Shown: one piece after another, positions 16,531 to 25,870 of the stretch
Position numbering within the stretch: position 1 is the stretch's first letter
How the letters are laid out: every line of letters starts with the position of its first letter
Origin: Polaromonas sp. JS666
GTDB taxonomy: Bacteria; Pseudomonadota; Gammaproteobacteria; Burkholderiales; Burkholderiaceae_C
Reading direction: 5' to 3'
Length of the DNA stretch: 64,000 nt
Assembly: GCF_000013865.1 (NCBI RefSeq)
Contig: NC_007948.1
Location: 4,216,001-4,280,000, forward strand
The notes under the pieces: model-generated
Told to the model about the DNA's origin: nothing
Seen by the model: the letters and a program-made list of their open reading frames with translations, nothing else
Databases searched by the model: none
Made by a program: the position numbers and the translations under genes

Positions 16531-18648
16531 ATGCGCAATACCATCAGCATCTCCCCTAGCGTTAGTTTCGTGCGGGCTGACAGTCAGACCGTCCAGGTGC
16601 GCGGCGCTTGCCCGCATGACTGCCCCGACACCTGCTCGCTGCTGACGACCGTGGAAAACGGCGTGGCCGTCAAGGTGCACGGCAACCCCGAGCACCCGCA
16701 AACCGGCGGCGTGCTGTGCAACAAGGTCTCACGCTACACCGAGCGCACCTACCACCCCGAGCGCCTGCTGCAGCCGCAAAAGCGTGTGGGGCCCAAGGGC
16801 TCGGGCCAATTCGAGCCGGTGAGCTGGGAGGCGGCGCTCACCGACATTGCCGCGCGCCTGAAGGCCATCGCCGCGCGCAACCCCGAGGCCATCGTGCCTT
16901 ACAGCTACGCCGGCACCATGGGCCAGGTGCAGAGCGAAAGCATGGCGGCGCGCTTCTTCAACCGTCTCGGCGCCTCGTTTCTGGACCGCACGATTTGCGC
17001 GACGGCGGGCGGCGAAGGCTTCACGCAGACGCTGGGCGGCAAGGTCGGCATGCGGGTGGAGTTTTTTGCCGAATCGAAACTCATCATCATCTGGGGCAGC
17101 AACTCGATTGGCAGCAACCTGCATTTCTGGCGCTATGCGCAGCAGGCCAAACGCGATGGCGCCCGGCTGGTGTGCATTGATCCGCGCAAGAGTGAGACCG
17201 CCGAAAAATGCCACGAACACATCGCGCTGCTGCCCGGCACCGACGCGGCGCTGGCGCTGGCGCTGATGCACGAGCTGATCACCCACGACTGGCTGGACCA
17301 TGACTATATTGCCCGCCACACGCTGGGCTGGCAGGCGCTGAAGGAACGCGCGCTGCAATGGCCGCCCGAGCGCGCCGCCGAGGTGTGCCGCGTGCCGGTT
17401 GAGCAGATCAGGGCCTTGGCCCGCGACTACGGCCAGTGTTTTACCGACCGGCAACCCGCGGCGATTCGCCTGAACTACGGCATGCAGCGCGTGCGCGGCG
17501 GCGGCAATGCGGCCCGCGCGGTGGCCTGCCTGCCGGCGCTGATTGGCGCCTGGCGGCACCGCGCCGGCGGCGTGCTGCTGAGCAGTTCAGGGCAGTTTCC
17601 GGTGGACAAGGCCGCGCTGCAACGGCCTGAACTGCTAGCCGGCCGCCAGCCGCGAACCATCAACATGAGCACGATTGGCAATGCGCTGCTCGCAAAAACT
17701 TCCGCCCAGTTCGGCCCGAAAATCGAGGCGCTGATCGTCTACAACAGCAACCCGGTGGCGGTCGCGCCCGAATCCGGCAAGGTGGTGCAGGGCTTTGCGC
17801 GTGAAGACCTGTTCACCGTGGTACTGGAGCACTTCAAGACCGACACCGCCGACTACGCCGACTACCTGCTGCCCGCCACCACGCAGCTGGAGCACTGGGA
17901 TGTGCACAGCGCCTACGGCCACACCGACGCGCTGCTCAACCGCCCTGCCATCGCGCCGCTCGGCCTGGCCAAGCCCAACACCCAGATCTTTCGCGAACTG
18001 GCGGCCCACATGGGCTTTATCGAGCCCTGCTTTTCCGAGGACGATGAGACCTTGTGCCGCACCGTCTATGGTGACAAGGTCGACTTCCGGCAACTGCTGG
18101 ACAAGGGCTTTGTCACGCTGAATTTGCCCGATGCACCGTTCGCTGAGGGCAACTTTCCCACGCCATCGGGCCGCTGCGAGTTTTTCAGCGAGCGGCTGCA
18201 AGCCATGGGCCTGGACGGCCTGCCCGACCACGTGCCCAACTACGAAACCCTGGGCACATCAGAGCAGTACCCGCTGGCCATGATCTCGCCGCCCGCGCGC
18301 AACTTTCTCAACTCCAGCTTTGTCAATGTGAAAAGCCTGCGCAACATCGAGGGCGAGCCGGTGCTGGAGATGCATGCCGACGACGCGGCAGCGCGCGGCA
18401 TCAGCAGCGGCGCCGTCGTCACGGTGTTCAATGCCCGCGGTGAATACCGCGTCAAGGCCGAGGTGTCGGCGCGCGCCCGTCCCGGCGTGGTCAATGGCCT
18501 GGGCATCTGGTGGCGCAAGCTGGGGCTCGACGGCACCAACGTCAACCAGCTCACCAGCCAGCACCTGACCGACCTGGGCCGTGGGCCGGTGTTTTACGAC
18601 TGCCTGGTTGAAGTCCAGGCCGGCCAGCCCGGGGAGCCTGTGGTGTGA
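16531..18648 (+). CDS. Molybdopterin-containing oxidoreductase (DMSO reductase/BisC superfamily)
   Basis: 705 residues. The N-terminus has an iron-sulfur motif (Cys27, Cys31, Cys35, Cys63: CPHDCPDTC...VLCNK), then the molybdopterin domain with ARFFNRLGASFLDRTICATA, IIIWGSNSIGSNLHFWRYA and IDPRKSETAEK. A dinucleotide-binding domain ends the protein (PLAMISPPARNFLNSSF, LGIWWRKLGLDG). No twin-arginine signal is visible, so it is probably cytoplasmic. The family moves oxygen atoms or oxidises formate-like substrates. I cannot name the substrate. No electron-transfer subunit is adjacent. The downstream aminopeptidase overlaps it by 4 bp (GTGA). Confidence 0.9.
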   Translation: MRNTISISPSVSFVRADSQTVQVRGACPHDCPDTCSLLTTVENGVAVKVHGNPEHPQTGGVLCNKVSRYTERTYHPERLLQPQKRVGPKGSGQFEPVSWEAALTDIAARLKAIAARNPEAIVPYSYAGTMGQVQSESMAARFFNRLGASFLDRTICATAGGEGFTQTLGGKVGMRVEFFAESKLIIIWGSNSIGSNLHFWRYAQQAKRDGARLVCIDPRKSETAEKCHEHIALLPGTDAALALALMHELITHDWLDHDYIARHTLGWQALKERALQWPPERAAEVCRVPVEQIRALARDYGQCFTDRQPAAIRLNYGMQRVRGGGNAARAVACLPALIGAWRHRAGGVLLSSSGQFPVDKAALQRPELLAGRQPRTINMSTIGNALLAKTSAQFGPKIEALIVYNSNPVAVAPESGKVVQGFAREDLFTVVLEHFKTDTADYADYLLPATTQLEHWDVHSAYGHTDALLNRPAIAPLGLAKPNTQIFRELAAHMGFIEPCFSEDDETLCRTVYGDKVDFRQLLDKGFVTLNLPDAPFAEGNFPTPSGRCEFFSERLQAMGLDGLPDHVPNYETLGTSEQYPLAMISPPARNFLNSSFVNVKSLRNIEGEPVLEMHADDAAARGISSGAVVTVFNARGEYRVKAEVSARARPGVVNGLGIWWRKLGLDGTNVNQLTSQHLTDLGRGPVFYDCLVEVQAGQPGEPVV

Positions 18649-19754
18649 AAACCCGGGTGGCCCAAGTGGCCCTCACCTGGCCCGCCATCCGGGCCACCGC
18701 CATGGCGGCCATCGCCGCCCTGGGCCTGTCGGGCTGCACCGGTATCGGCTACTACTGGCAGTCGGTCAGCGGCCACCTGCAGATGATGAACGCGGCACGC
18801 CCGGTCAGCGACTGGCTGGACGATGCGCAAACCCCCGAGCAGCTCAAAACCCGGCTGGCCCTGAGCCAGCGCATCCGCAGCTTTGCCGCGAGCGAGCTAA
18901 AACTGCCCGACAACGCCAGCTACCGCCGCTATGCCGACCTGCAGCGCCGGGCCGTGGTGTGGAACGTGGTGGCGGCCCCCGAGTTGTCGCTCACCCTCAA
19001 GACCTGGTGCTTTCCAGTGGCGGGCTGCGTGGGCTACCGCGGTTATTTTGACGAAGCCGAGGCGCGCGCTGAAGCAGCGCGGCTGCAAACCGCGGGGCTG
19101 GAGGCCGGCGTCTTCGGCGTGCCGGCCTACTCCACGCTGGGCTGGCTGAACTGGGCCGGCGGCGATCCGCTGCTCAACACCTTCATCGCCTACCCCGAAG
19201 GCGAGCTGGCCCGGCTGATCATTCATGAACTGGCGCACCAGGTGGTCTACGCCCAGGATGACACCATGTTCAACGAATCATTTGCGACGGCGGTGGAACG
19301 GCTGGGCAGCCAGCGCTGGCTCGCCACCCAGGCCAGCCCGGCGGCCCGGGCCGAGTACGCGGCCTTTGACAGTCGGCGCCAGCAGTTCCGGGCGCTGGTG
19401 CGGGCCACGCGGCACAGGCTGGATGCAATTTACGATTTGAATTGGGCGCCAGCGCCCGCCAGAGCCGCGCAAGTTGCGATGAAAAGCATCGCTATTTCAG
19501 ATTTCAAGCAACAGTATGAGCAACTCAAAACCAGCTGGGGCGGCTTCGCCGGCTACGACCCCTGGGTCGCCCAGGCCAACAACGCCGCGTTTGGCGCGCA
19601 GGCCGCCTATGACGAACTGGTGCCCGGCTTTGAGGCGCTGTTCAAGCGCGAAGGCGGCGACTGGCGGCGGTTTTATGATGCGGTGAAGCGACTGGCCAGC
19701 CTGTCCAAAGAAGAACGGCACCAGGCTCTTGCGACCCATAACACCGATAAATAA
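18645..19754 (+). CDS. Putative zinc aminopeptidase lipoprotein (COG4324 type)
   Basis: 369 residues starting at GTG, overlapping the previous stop as GTGA. The N-terminal signal ends in a lipobox, ALGLSGC, so the protein is probably a lipoprotein facing the periplasm. The metal motif is IIHELAHQVVY (HELAH, about 190), with the downstream MFNESFATAVERLG supplying the third ligand Glu. GYYWQSVSGHLQMMNAARPV after the lipobox is typical of the 'predicted aminopeptidase' family (PF10023). It is translationally coupled to the molybdopterin oxidoreductase, although no functional link is obvious. Confidence 0.87.
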   Translation: MKTRVAQVALTWPAIRATAMAAIAALGLSGCTGIGYYWQSVSGHLQMMNAARPVSDWLDDAQTPEQLKTRLALSQRIRSFAASELKLPDNASYRRYADLQRRAVVWNVVAAPELSLTLKTWCFPVAGCVGYRGYFDEAEARAEAARLQTAGLEAGVFGVPAYSTLGWLNWAGGDPLLNTFIAYPEGELARLIIHELAHQVVYAQDDTMFNESFATAVERLGSQRWLATQASPAARAEYAAFDSRRQQFRALVRATRHRLDAIYDLNWAPAPARAAQVAMKSIAISDFKQQYEQLKTSWGGFAGYDPWVAQANNAAFGAQAAYDELVPGFEALFKREGGDWRRFYDAVKRLASLSKEERHQALATHNTDK

Positions 19755-19780
19755 ACCAACAAGCAAGCAAGGAGACGCCC

Positions 19781-20170
19781 ATGGCAGAGATTCACATCCA
19801 TCGCCAGCACGGCTTGAACCTGGCGCAGGCGCGCAAGATGGCCTTTCAGTGGGCCGAGCAGGTCGAGGAAGAGTTCAACATGGAATGCGTCTATGAAGAA
19901 GGCGAGACCACCGACGAAGTGAGCTTCACGCGCACGGGTGTCTCGGGCACGCTCACCGTCAGCCCCGACAGCTTCGAGTTGCAGGCCAGGCTAGGTTTTT
20001 TGCTCGGTGCCTTCAAGGACAGGATCGAGAGCGAGATCGTCAAGAACCTCGATGTGCTGATCGCCAAGAACACACCTGCCGCGCACAAAGCTGGCGAGCA
20101 CAAGACGGCCGCCAAAAAACCTGTGGCAAAAATGACTTCCCCGCCGAAAGCCCCGGGCAGGAAAGCCTGA
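19781..20170 (+). CDS. Polyhydroxyalkanoic acid system family protein
   Basis: 129 residues with an AAGGAGA site before the ATG. The start (MAEIHIHRQHGLNLAQARKM) and the body (EEFNMECVYEEGETTDEVSF, TRTGVSGTLTVSPDSFELQA, LGFLLGAFKDRIESEI) match the PHA granule-region family found near phasins and PHA synthases. The C-terminus is Lys/Ala/Pro-rich, as in the phasin-like protein at 7677, suggesting DNA or granule contact. It is small and probably structural. It ends 12 bp before the LysR gene. Confidence 0.88.
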   Translation: MAEIHIHRQHGLNLAQARKMAFQWAEQVEEEFNMECVYEEGETTDEVSFTRTGVSGTLTVSPDSFELQARLGFLLGAFKDRIESEIVKNLDVLIAKNTPAAHKAGEHKTAAKKPVAKMTSPPKAPGRKA

Positions 20171-20182
20171 GCCGGCAGCACC

Positions 20183-21124
20183 TTGGCCACCGCCACCTAC
20201 AACCTGGCCAGGTTTGACCTGGTGTCCATCCGCCTGGCGGTCGCCTGCGCCCAGAGCGGCAGCCTGACCGCTGCGGCGCGCGATTCACACCTGGCACTGG
20301 CTGCCGCGAGCCGGCGCCTGCGCGAACTCGAAGATGCGCTGGGTGACCCCCTGTTCGAACGCCACGCGCGCGGCCTGCTGCCCACCGCGGCCGGCCGCGT
20401 CTTTGTCAAGCACGGCCTGACGCTGCTGCAGACCATGGAGCAGCTCGGCGCCGAACTGGCCGACCTGCGGCGCGGCATTGCGCGCCACATCCGCCTGTGC
20501 GCCAGCAGCGCCGCCATCAGCCAGTTCCTGCCGCCGCTGCTGGCCCGCTATGGCCAGCTGCATCCGCAGATGCACGTCGACCTGGAAGAGCAGGTGTCGG
20601 AAGCGGTGGTGTCTACCCTGCGCGAGGGCCGCGCCGATGTGGCGGTGTTCGTCGAAGGGCCGGACACGGCCGGGCTGGACACCCACCTTTTCCGCGAGGA
20701 CGAGCTGGTGCTGGTGCTGCCCGGCAAGCACCCACTGGCGAGCTCGAAAACAGCCATAGCCTTTGCCGACACGCTGGACGAGGAATGGATCAGCCTGACC
20801 GCCGGCGCCGCCATGCTGCAAAAGCAGCAGCAGGCGGCCCTGGCCGCCAACCGGCCGCTCAAGCTGCGCATGCAGGTGCGCAGTTTTGACGCGGTGTGCC
20901 ACATGGTGGCTTCTGGCCTGGGCATTGCGATATTGCCCAAGGGGGCCAGCCTGCCCATCGTCAAGGCCATGAAGCTGAGCTGGCGGCCGCTGGCAGACAG
21001 CTGGGCACAACGCCGATTGCTGGTCGCCACCGGCGGCAATGAAAGCGATGCAGCCACTGCTTCGCTGGTGAACTTCCTGGTTCAGCCTTCGCAAAATGCG
21101 AAGGCCGCGCGCCACAAACAGTAA
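20183..21124 (+). CDS. LysR-family transcriptional regulator
   Basis: 313 residues; the best start is a TTG at 20183, with the helix-turn-helix at about 15-70 (FDLVSIRLAVACAQSGSLTA, AARDSHLALAAASRRLRELE, LGDPLFERHARGLLPTAAG). A substrate-binding domain follows from about residue 95, with the usual HIRLCASSAAISQFLPPLLA and FREDELVLVLPGKHPLA. It lies directly upstream of, and on the same strand as, the CoA-transferase operon, an arrangement suggesting that it controls those genes, perhaps with a CoA-ester or organic-acid inducer. The ligand is unknown. Confidence 0.9.
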   Translation: MATATYNLARFDLVSIRLAVACAQSGSLTAAARDSHLALAAASRRLRELEDALGDPLFERHARGLLPTAAGRVFVKHGLTLLQTMEQLGAELADLRRGIARHIRLCASSAAISQFLPPLLARYGQLHPQMHVDLEEQVSEAVVSTLREGRADVAVFVEGPDTAGLDTHLFREDELVLVLPGKHPLASSKTAIAFADTLDEEWISLTAGAAMLQKQQQAALAANRPLKLRMQVRSFDAVCHMVASGLGIAILPKGASLPIVKAMKLSWRPLADSWAQRRLLVATGGNESDAATASLVNFLVQPSQNAKAARHKQ

Positions 21125-21161
21125 TGGACGCGAAGGGGCCGCAACCGCACACTACGCGGCC

Positions 21162-22397
21162 ATGGACACCACTACATCTGTCAATCGCGGCCCGCTGGCT
21201 GGCCTCAAGGTTCTTGAACTCGGGCAACTGATCGCCGGGCCGTTTGCCGCCAAAACGCTGGCCGACTTTGGCGCCGACGTCGTCAAGATCGAACCGCCCG
21301 GCGCGGGCGACCCGCTGCGTAAATGGCGGCTGCTCAAGGATGGCACCTCGGTCTGGTGGCAGGTGCAGTCGCGCAACAAGCGCTCGCTGGCACTCGACCT
21401 GAAAGACCCGCAAGCCCAGGACATCGTGCGCAAACTGGCACGGGACGCCGACGTGCTGATCGAGAACTTCCGGCCCGGCGCCATGGAAGGCTGGGGCCTG
21501 GGGCCCGACGAACTGCTCAAGCTCAACCCGCGCCTGATCATGCTGCGCATCAGCGGCTACGGCCAGACCGGCCCCTACCGCGACCGCCCCGGCTTTGGCG
21601 TGGTGGCCGAAGCGATGAGCGGCTTGCGCCACCTGACGGCCGAGCCGGGCCGCGTGCCGGTGCGCGTCGGCGTGAGCATTGGCGACACGCTGGCCGCGCT
21701 GCATGGCGTGATCGGCATCCTGCTGGCGCTGCACCATCGCACGGCCCACGGCGTCGGCCAGGTGATCGACGTGGCGCTGTATGAAGCGGTGTTCAATTGC
21801 ATGGAAAGCCTGCTGCCCGAATACAGCGCGTTTGGCGCCGTGCGCGGCCCGGCCGGCAGCGCCCTGCCCGGCATTGCGCCGAGCAATGCCTACCGCTGCA
21901 AAGACGACGGTTACGCCCTCATTGCGGGCAATGGCGACAGCATTTTCAAACGGCTGATGGCCGTGATCGGCCGCGACGACCTGGGAGCCGACCCTCTGCT
22001 TTCCGACAACGCCGGCCGGGTAGCACGCGTCGCCGAAATCGACGAAGCCATCGGCCAATGGGCCGCGCAGCGCACGGTCGATGAGGTGCTGGCGGCGCTC
22101 GACAAGGCCTCGGTGCCGGCAGGCCGCATCTACACGGTGGCTGACATTGCCGCCGACCCGCACTACCAGGCGCGCGGCATGCTGGACAGCGTGCAGATGG
22201 CCGACGGCAGCACGCTGGCCGTGCCCGGCATCACGCCCAAGCTGTCGCTCACACCCGGCGGTCACCGGCGCAACGCGCCCGTGCTGGGCCAGGACACCGA
22301 CGCCGTGCTGCATGAACTCGGCCTCACGCCTGAACAGATTCAGGGCCTCAAGGACAAAGGTATCGTTTCATGCACTGCTACAGGAGCCCAATCATGA
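21162..22397 (+). CDS. CaiB/BaiF-type CoA transferase (class III)
   Basis: 411 residues from the ATG at 21162. Family signs: GLKVLELGQLIAGPFAAKTL, LADFGADVVKIEPPGAGDPL with the catalytic Asp expected in the DLK/FRPGAMEGWGLGPDELLKL segment, RSLALDLKDPQAQDIVRKLA, and ISGYGQTGPYRDRPGFGVVA. These enzymes swap CoA between carboxylic acids, activating a substrate at the expense of succinyl-CoA or a product ester. The stop overlaps the lyase start (ATGA). With a HMG-CoA-lyase-like enzyme next door the likely substrate is a 3-hydroxy-3-methyl-type diacid such as HMG or citramalate; this is inference. Confidence 0.93.
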   Translation: MDTTTSVNRGPLAGLKVLELGQLIAGPFAAKTLADFGADVVKIEPPGAGDPLRKWRLLKDGTSVWWQVQSRNKRSLALDLKDPQAQDIVRKLARDADVLIENFRPGAMEGWGLGPDELLKLNPRLIMLRISGYGQTGPYRDRPGFGVVAEAMSGLRHLTAEPGRVPVRVGVSIGDTLAALHGVIGILLALHHRTAHGVGQVIDVALYEAVFNCMESLLPEYSAFGAVRGPAGSALPGIAPSNAYRCKDDGYALIAGNGDSIFKRLMAVIGRDDLGADPLLSDNAGRVARVAEIDEAIGQWAAQRTVDEVLAALDKASVPAGRIYTVADIAADPHYQARGMLDSVQMADGSTLAVPGITPKLSLTPGGHRRNAPVLGQDTDAVLHELGLTPEQIQGLKDKGIVSCTATGAQS

Positions 22398-23335
22398 CAA
22401 CACGGATCTTCTTCAATGAAGTCGCCACGCGCGACGGCTTCCAGATCGAGCCGACCTTCATCCCGACCGATACCAAGGTGGCGCTGGTCGATGCCCTGAG
22501 TGAATGCGGCTACGCCAAGATCGAGGTCACTTCGTTCACCTCGCCCAAGGCGATCCCGATGCTGCGCGACGCCGAAGAAGTCATGGGCCGCATCCGCCGC
22601 GTGCCGGGCGTAGAGTACACGGTGCTGGTGCCCAACCTGCGCGGGGCCGAGCGTGCGCTGGAGTCACGGGCCGATGAGCTTAACCTGGTCATGTCGACCT
22701 CCGAGACGCACAACCTGGCCAACCTGCGCATGCCGATGGCGCGCAGTTTTGCGGCGCTGTCGGACGTGATTGCGCATGTCGATGGCCGCACCCCCATCAA
22801 CGTCTCGCTGTCCTGCTGCTTTGGCTGCCCGATGGAAGGGGATGTGCCGCAGGAGAGGGTACTGGACTGGGCTGCGCGCTTTGCCGACCTGGGCGTGCGC
22901 GGCATCACGATTTGCGACACCACCGGCATGGCGCACCCCGCGCAGGTCAGCCGCATGGTGGAGGCCTTGCAAGAACGTTTTGAGCAGTTGCAACTCACCC
23001 TGCACTTCCACAACACGCGCGGCATGGGTCTGGCCAATGTGCTGGCCGCGGTACAAGGCGGCATCACCCGCTTCGACGGCTCACTCGGCGGCCTGGGCGG
23101 CTGCCCCTACGCGCCCGGCGCCAGCGGCAACATCAGCAGCGAAGATGCCATCCACATGCTGGCCGCCATGGGCTACGACACCGGCATCGATTTGCCCAGA
23201 TTGCTGGCAGTGGCGCGGCAGATGCCGCAGATCGTCGGCCACGAGGTACCGGGCCAGGTGGCCAAGGCGGGGCGCATTGAAGACCTGCATCCGGCGCCGG
23301 AATTTGTGGCGGCCCTGCGGGAGCAGTTCGCGTGA
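22394..23335 (+). CDS. Hydroxymethylglutaryl-CoA lyase family protein
   Basis: 313 residues from the ATG overlapping the previous stop. It is a DRE-TIM aldolase: FNEVATRDGFQIEP carries the Arg-Asp pair, TLHFHNTRGMGLANVLAA the metal-binding His-x-His, and GGLGGCPYAPGASGNISSED the catalytic Cys loop of HMG-CoA lyases. It would cleave a 3-hydroxy-acyl-CoA, for example HMG-CoA to acetoacetate plus acetyl-CoA. It is clustered with a CoA transferase rather than with leucine-degradation genes, so its natural substrate may be a different 3-hydroxy diacid-CoA. It is coupled to the VOC gene by GTGA overlap. Confidence 0.92.
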   Translation: MTTRIFFNEVATRDGFQIEPTFIPTDTKVALVDALSECGYAKIEVTSFTSPKAIPMLRDAEEVMGRIRRVPGVEYTVLVPNLRGAERALESRADELNLVMSTSETHNLANLRMPMARSFAALSDVIAHVDGRTPINVSLSCCFGCPMEGDVPQERVLDWAARFADLGVRGITICDTTGMAHPAQVSRMVEALQERFEQLQLTLHFHNTRGMGLANVLAAVQGGITRFDGSLGGLGGCPYAPGASGNISSEDAIHMLAAMGYDTGIDLPRLLAVARQMPQIVGHEVPGQVAKAGRIEDLHPAPEFVAALREQFA

Positions 23336-23724
23336 CCGATCATCTGGATCATCTGGTACTGACCACGTCCAACGAAACCGCCTGCGTCGATTTTTATACC
23401 CGGGTGCTGGGCATGACGCTGGAAAGTTTTGTGGGTGGTACGCCCCCGGTAGAGCGCCGCGCATTCAAGTTCGGCCAGCAGAAAATCAACCTGCACATCA
23501 GAGGCGCCGAGTTCGAGCCCAAAACGCATCTGCCGGTGCCCGGTGCACTGGACTTGTGTTTCATCGCCAGCGTGCCCCTGCAGCAGGTGATGGAGCGGCT
23601 GGAGCGCGAACGCTGGCCGATTATCGAAGGGCCCGTTGTACGCACCGGCGCCACGCAAAAAATCCGCTCGGTCTATGTGCGCAACCCCGACCTCAACCTG
23701 ATCGAGATTTCCGAGCTGGCCTGA
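23332..23724 (+). CDS. VOC-family (glyoxalase/dioxygenase-fold) protein
   Basis: 130 residues starting at GTG, overlapping the lyase stop. The paired beta-alpha-beta-beta-beta repeats begin HLDHLVLTTSNETACVDFYT (His as first metal ligand), continue KINLHIRGAEFEPKTH and DLCFIASVP, and end with the Glu ligand region SVYVRNPDLNLIEISEL. The fold supports isomerases, lyases and dioxygenases; the reaction here is unknown. Being in an operon with a CoA transferase and a lyase, it could epimerise a CoA ester. Confidence 0.9.
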   Translation: MTDHLDHLVLTTSNETACVDFYTRVLGMTLESFVGGTPPVERRAFKFGQQKINLHIRGAEFEPKTHLPVPGALDLCFIASVPLQQVMERLERERWPIIEGPVVRTGATQKIRSVYVRNPDLNLIEISELA

Positions 23725-23755
23725 ACCGGCATCCATCACCATTCCAGGAGACAAA

Positions 23756-24730
23756 ATGACTTTCATTTCCCGCAGAACCCTTGTAACCGTTGCCGGCCTT
23801 GCCGCTGCCTCATGGCTGAACCCGGTGCGCGCGCAGCTCGCAGGCAAGCCGGTCACCCTGATCGTTCCCGCGGCGGCCGGCGGCACCACGGACATCGCGG
23901 CGCGCATGCTGGCCGAACCGCTGGGGCGGATTTTGCAGACCTCGGTCGTCGTGGACAACCGGGGCGGCGGCAACGGCAACATTGCCGGCCAGACCGTCGC
24001 GCGCGGACCGGCCGACGGTACCAGCCTGCTGGTGCAGTATTCAGGTTACCAGTGCATCACACCGCTGATCCAGCCGGTGGCCGGCTTTGACCCGGCCACC
24101 AACCTCAAGCCGCTGGGCCATCTAATCGACGCGCCACAATTGATGGTGGTACGCGCTAATTTCCCGGCCGACAACTTCGCGGATTTTCTCAAACACGTCA
24201 AAGCCAATCCCGGCAAGGTCAACTACGCGTCCAGCGGCAACGGATCACTGCAGCATGTCACGACCGAGCTGCTGAAGGACCTGACCAAAACCTTCATGGT
24301 GCACATCCCTTACCGCGGCACGGGCCCGGCACTGAACGACCTGCTGGCCGGCACGGTGGACTGCACCATCACCACGCCGCCGCCACTGCTGCCACACATC
24401 CGTGCCGGCAAGCTGAAAGCGCTGATGGTGACCGGTCGCACGCGACTGGCCGCACTGCCCAATGTGCAGACCGCGACCGAAATGAGAGTGCCGCTGGTGG
24501 CGTCTTCCTGGTTTGCGGTCTACGGCCCGACGGGTCTGTCTGCGGACCTTCAGAATCGCCTCTCCCTGGCCATCCGGCAGGTGGTCGAATCGGACAACTT
24601 CAGGAAACGCGCCGAGGAACAGGGCGCAAAGGCGATCGCCATGAATGGCGCGGAACTGGATGCGCTGGGTAGCAACGAACGCAAGATGTGGGGACGCATC
24701 GTCAAAGTGGCCAATATCAAGGCTGACTAG
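23756..24730 (+). CDS. Bug/TctC-type tripartite tricarboxylate binding protein
   Basis: 324 residues with an N-terminal signal containing SRRTLVTVAGLAAAS, cleaved near VRAQ (about 26), and a good GGAGA site. The body is typical of Bug receptors: PVTLIVPAAAGGTTDIAARM, VVVDNRGGGNGNIAGQTVAR, VNYASSGNGSLQHVTTELLK, VPYRG-like IPYRGTGPALNDLLAG, and AGKLKALMVTGRTR. It should bind a carboxylic acid in the periplasm. It is the last gene of the LysR/CoA-transferase/lyase/VOC operon, so it probably captures the substrate of that pathway. No TctA/TctB permease is adjacent. Confidence 0.93.
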   Translation: MTFISRRTLVTVAGLAAASWLNPVRAQLAGKPVTLIVPAAAGGTTDIAARMLAEPLGRILQTSVVVDNRGGGNGNIAGQTVARGPADGTSLLVQYSGYQCITPLIQPVAGFDPATNLKPLGHLIDAPQLMVVRANFPADNFADFLKHVKANPGKVNYASSGNGSLQHVTTELLKDLTKTFMVHIPYRGTGPALNDLLAGTVDCTITTPPPLLPHIRAGKLKALMVTGRTRLAALPNVQTATEMRVPLVASSWFAVYGPTGLSADLQNRLSLAIRQVVESDNFRKRAEEQGAKAIAMNGAELDALGSNERKMWGRIVKVANIKAD

Positions 24731-24735
24731 ATAAG

Positions 24736-24872
24736 GCCCCCACGCTTTTCACTGCGTGTAATGCGCTGCCCCCCGAGGGGGCGCTGCGCCTGCGGTCTGG
24801 CGAAGCCAGTCCCGCGGCCCCTGCTGGGGTGGAGAGCCTCCACGCTTGCTCGGGGCGGCCCCTCGCTGCGCG
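24736..24872. repeat. Dispersed intergenic repeat, copy 1
   Basis: Begins GCCCCCACGCTTTTCACTGC, contains GCTGCCCCCCGAGGGGGC, and continues with CTGCGGTCTGGCGAAGCCAG and CTCGGGGCGGCCCC. Related copies lie at 26420, 58453 and 63379, and, inverted, inside icmF at 41490-41583. No gene lies in 24731-24933. Confidence 0.85.
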
Positions 24873-24933
24873 GTAGCGGCTTGGCTCAAGCCACGCTTGT
24901 CAGGGCGACTCCTGGCGCGTGGTCAAGGGCTTA

Positions 24934-25870
24934 GAAGTTATCCGTAAATAGTACACTCTCGTCCTGAGCCGTACTTCACACGGCGTCGGGGCGAATGTAT
25001 GGCGACACGCAAGCGAGTCGAATCGTGGGTGGTGACCGATGAATTCTGGCAGCGTGTTGAGCCGTTGATTCCGGTGCGCGAGCGCAGCGCGGACAAGGCG
25101 TACCTGCGCAAGGCGGGAGCGGGGCGGCCACCCAAGCCAGCACGACAGGTGTTCGAGGCAGTCGTATATGTTTTGCGCACGGGCTGCCAATGGAAGGCGC
25201 TGCCCAAGGAACGCTTTGGCAGTGCCAGCGCGGTCCACAAGCGCTTCCTGGAGTGGGAGGCCGCGGGCGTGTTCGAGGCCATCTGGAAAGCCGGGCTTGC
25301 CGAGTACGACCAGATGGAAGGCATCGCTTGGCGATGGCAGAGCATCGATGGGGCCATGTTCAAGGCGCCCTTGGCGCAAGAGGCGGTCGGACGCAACCCG
25401 ACCGATCGGGGGAAAAAAGGGGAGCAAGCGCCACCTGCTGGTGGACGGCCGTGGCGTCCCGTTGTCGCTCGTCGTGACCGGGGCCAATGAGCATGACGTG
25501 ACGCAACTCGATGCTGTGCTGCAGGCCATCATGGTCAAGCGCAAGACGCCCAGCACGCGGCGCAGCAAGCACCTGTGCGCCGATGCCGGTTACCGAGGCC
25601 GGCGCGCGTTGGAGATCATCGAATCGCATGGCTATATTCCTCACGTCGTTGATCGCGCCAAGGAGGCCGATGCCAAGCGGCGCGACCCGACCAGGAAGGC
25701 TCGGCGCTGGGTGGTCGAGGTCTGCCACAGCTGGTTCAACCGCTTTCGCAAGCTGCTGGTGCGATACGAGAAGCTCGAACGCAGCTTCGTCGCGCTGAAC
25801 CACATAGCCGCGGCCATCATCGCGTTCCGTAAAGTGACGCTCAAGGTAAACATAATTTACGGATAGGTTC
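24934..25870 (+). mobile_element. IS5-family insertion sequence (IS427-like group), 937 bp
   Basis: The terminal inverted repeats share TATCCGTAAAT (24939-24949 at the left, complemented at 25856-25866), and both ends begin GAA. The element is flanked by TTA at 24931-24933 and 25871-25873, consistent with a 3-bp target duplication as produced by this group. It carries one transposase gene split over two frames. It lies in a repeat-rich intergenic region, so no gene is interrupted. Confidence 0.9.
24999..25866 (+). CDS. IS5-family transposase, expressed by frameshift (two frames)
   Basis: The first frame starts at the ATG at 24999 (MATRKRVESWVVTDEFWQRV) and holds the N-terminal domain plus the first catalytic Asp (SIDGAMFKAPL). 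It runs on to 25490 out of the useful frame. The second frame, offset by +1 (or -2), continues GSKRHLLVDGRGVPLSLVVT with the second Asp (LCADAGYRGRRA) and the catalytic Glu region (WVVEVCHSWFNRFRKLLVRY). The switch should occur near 25407-25423, where a GGGGG-AAAAAA-GGGG run gives a slippery site. This is either programmed frameshifting, known in this group, or a disabling mutation; the intact ends favour the former. Confidence 0.88.
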
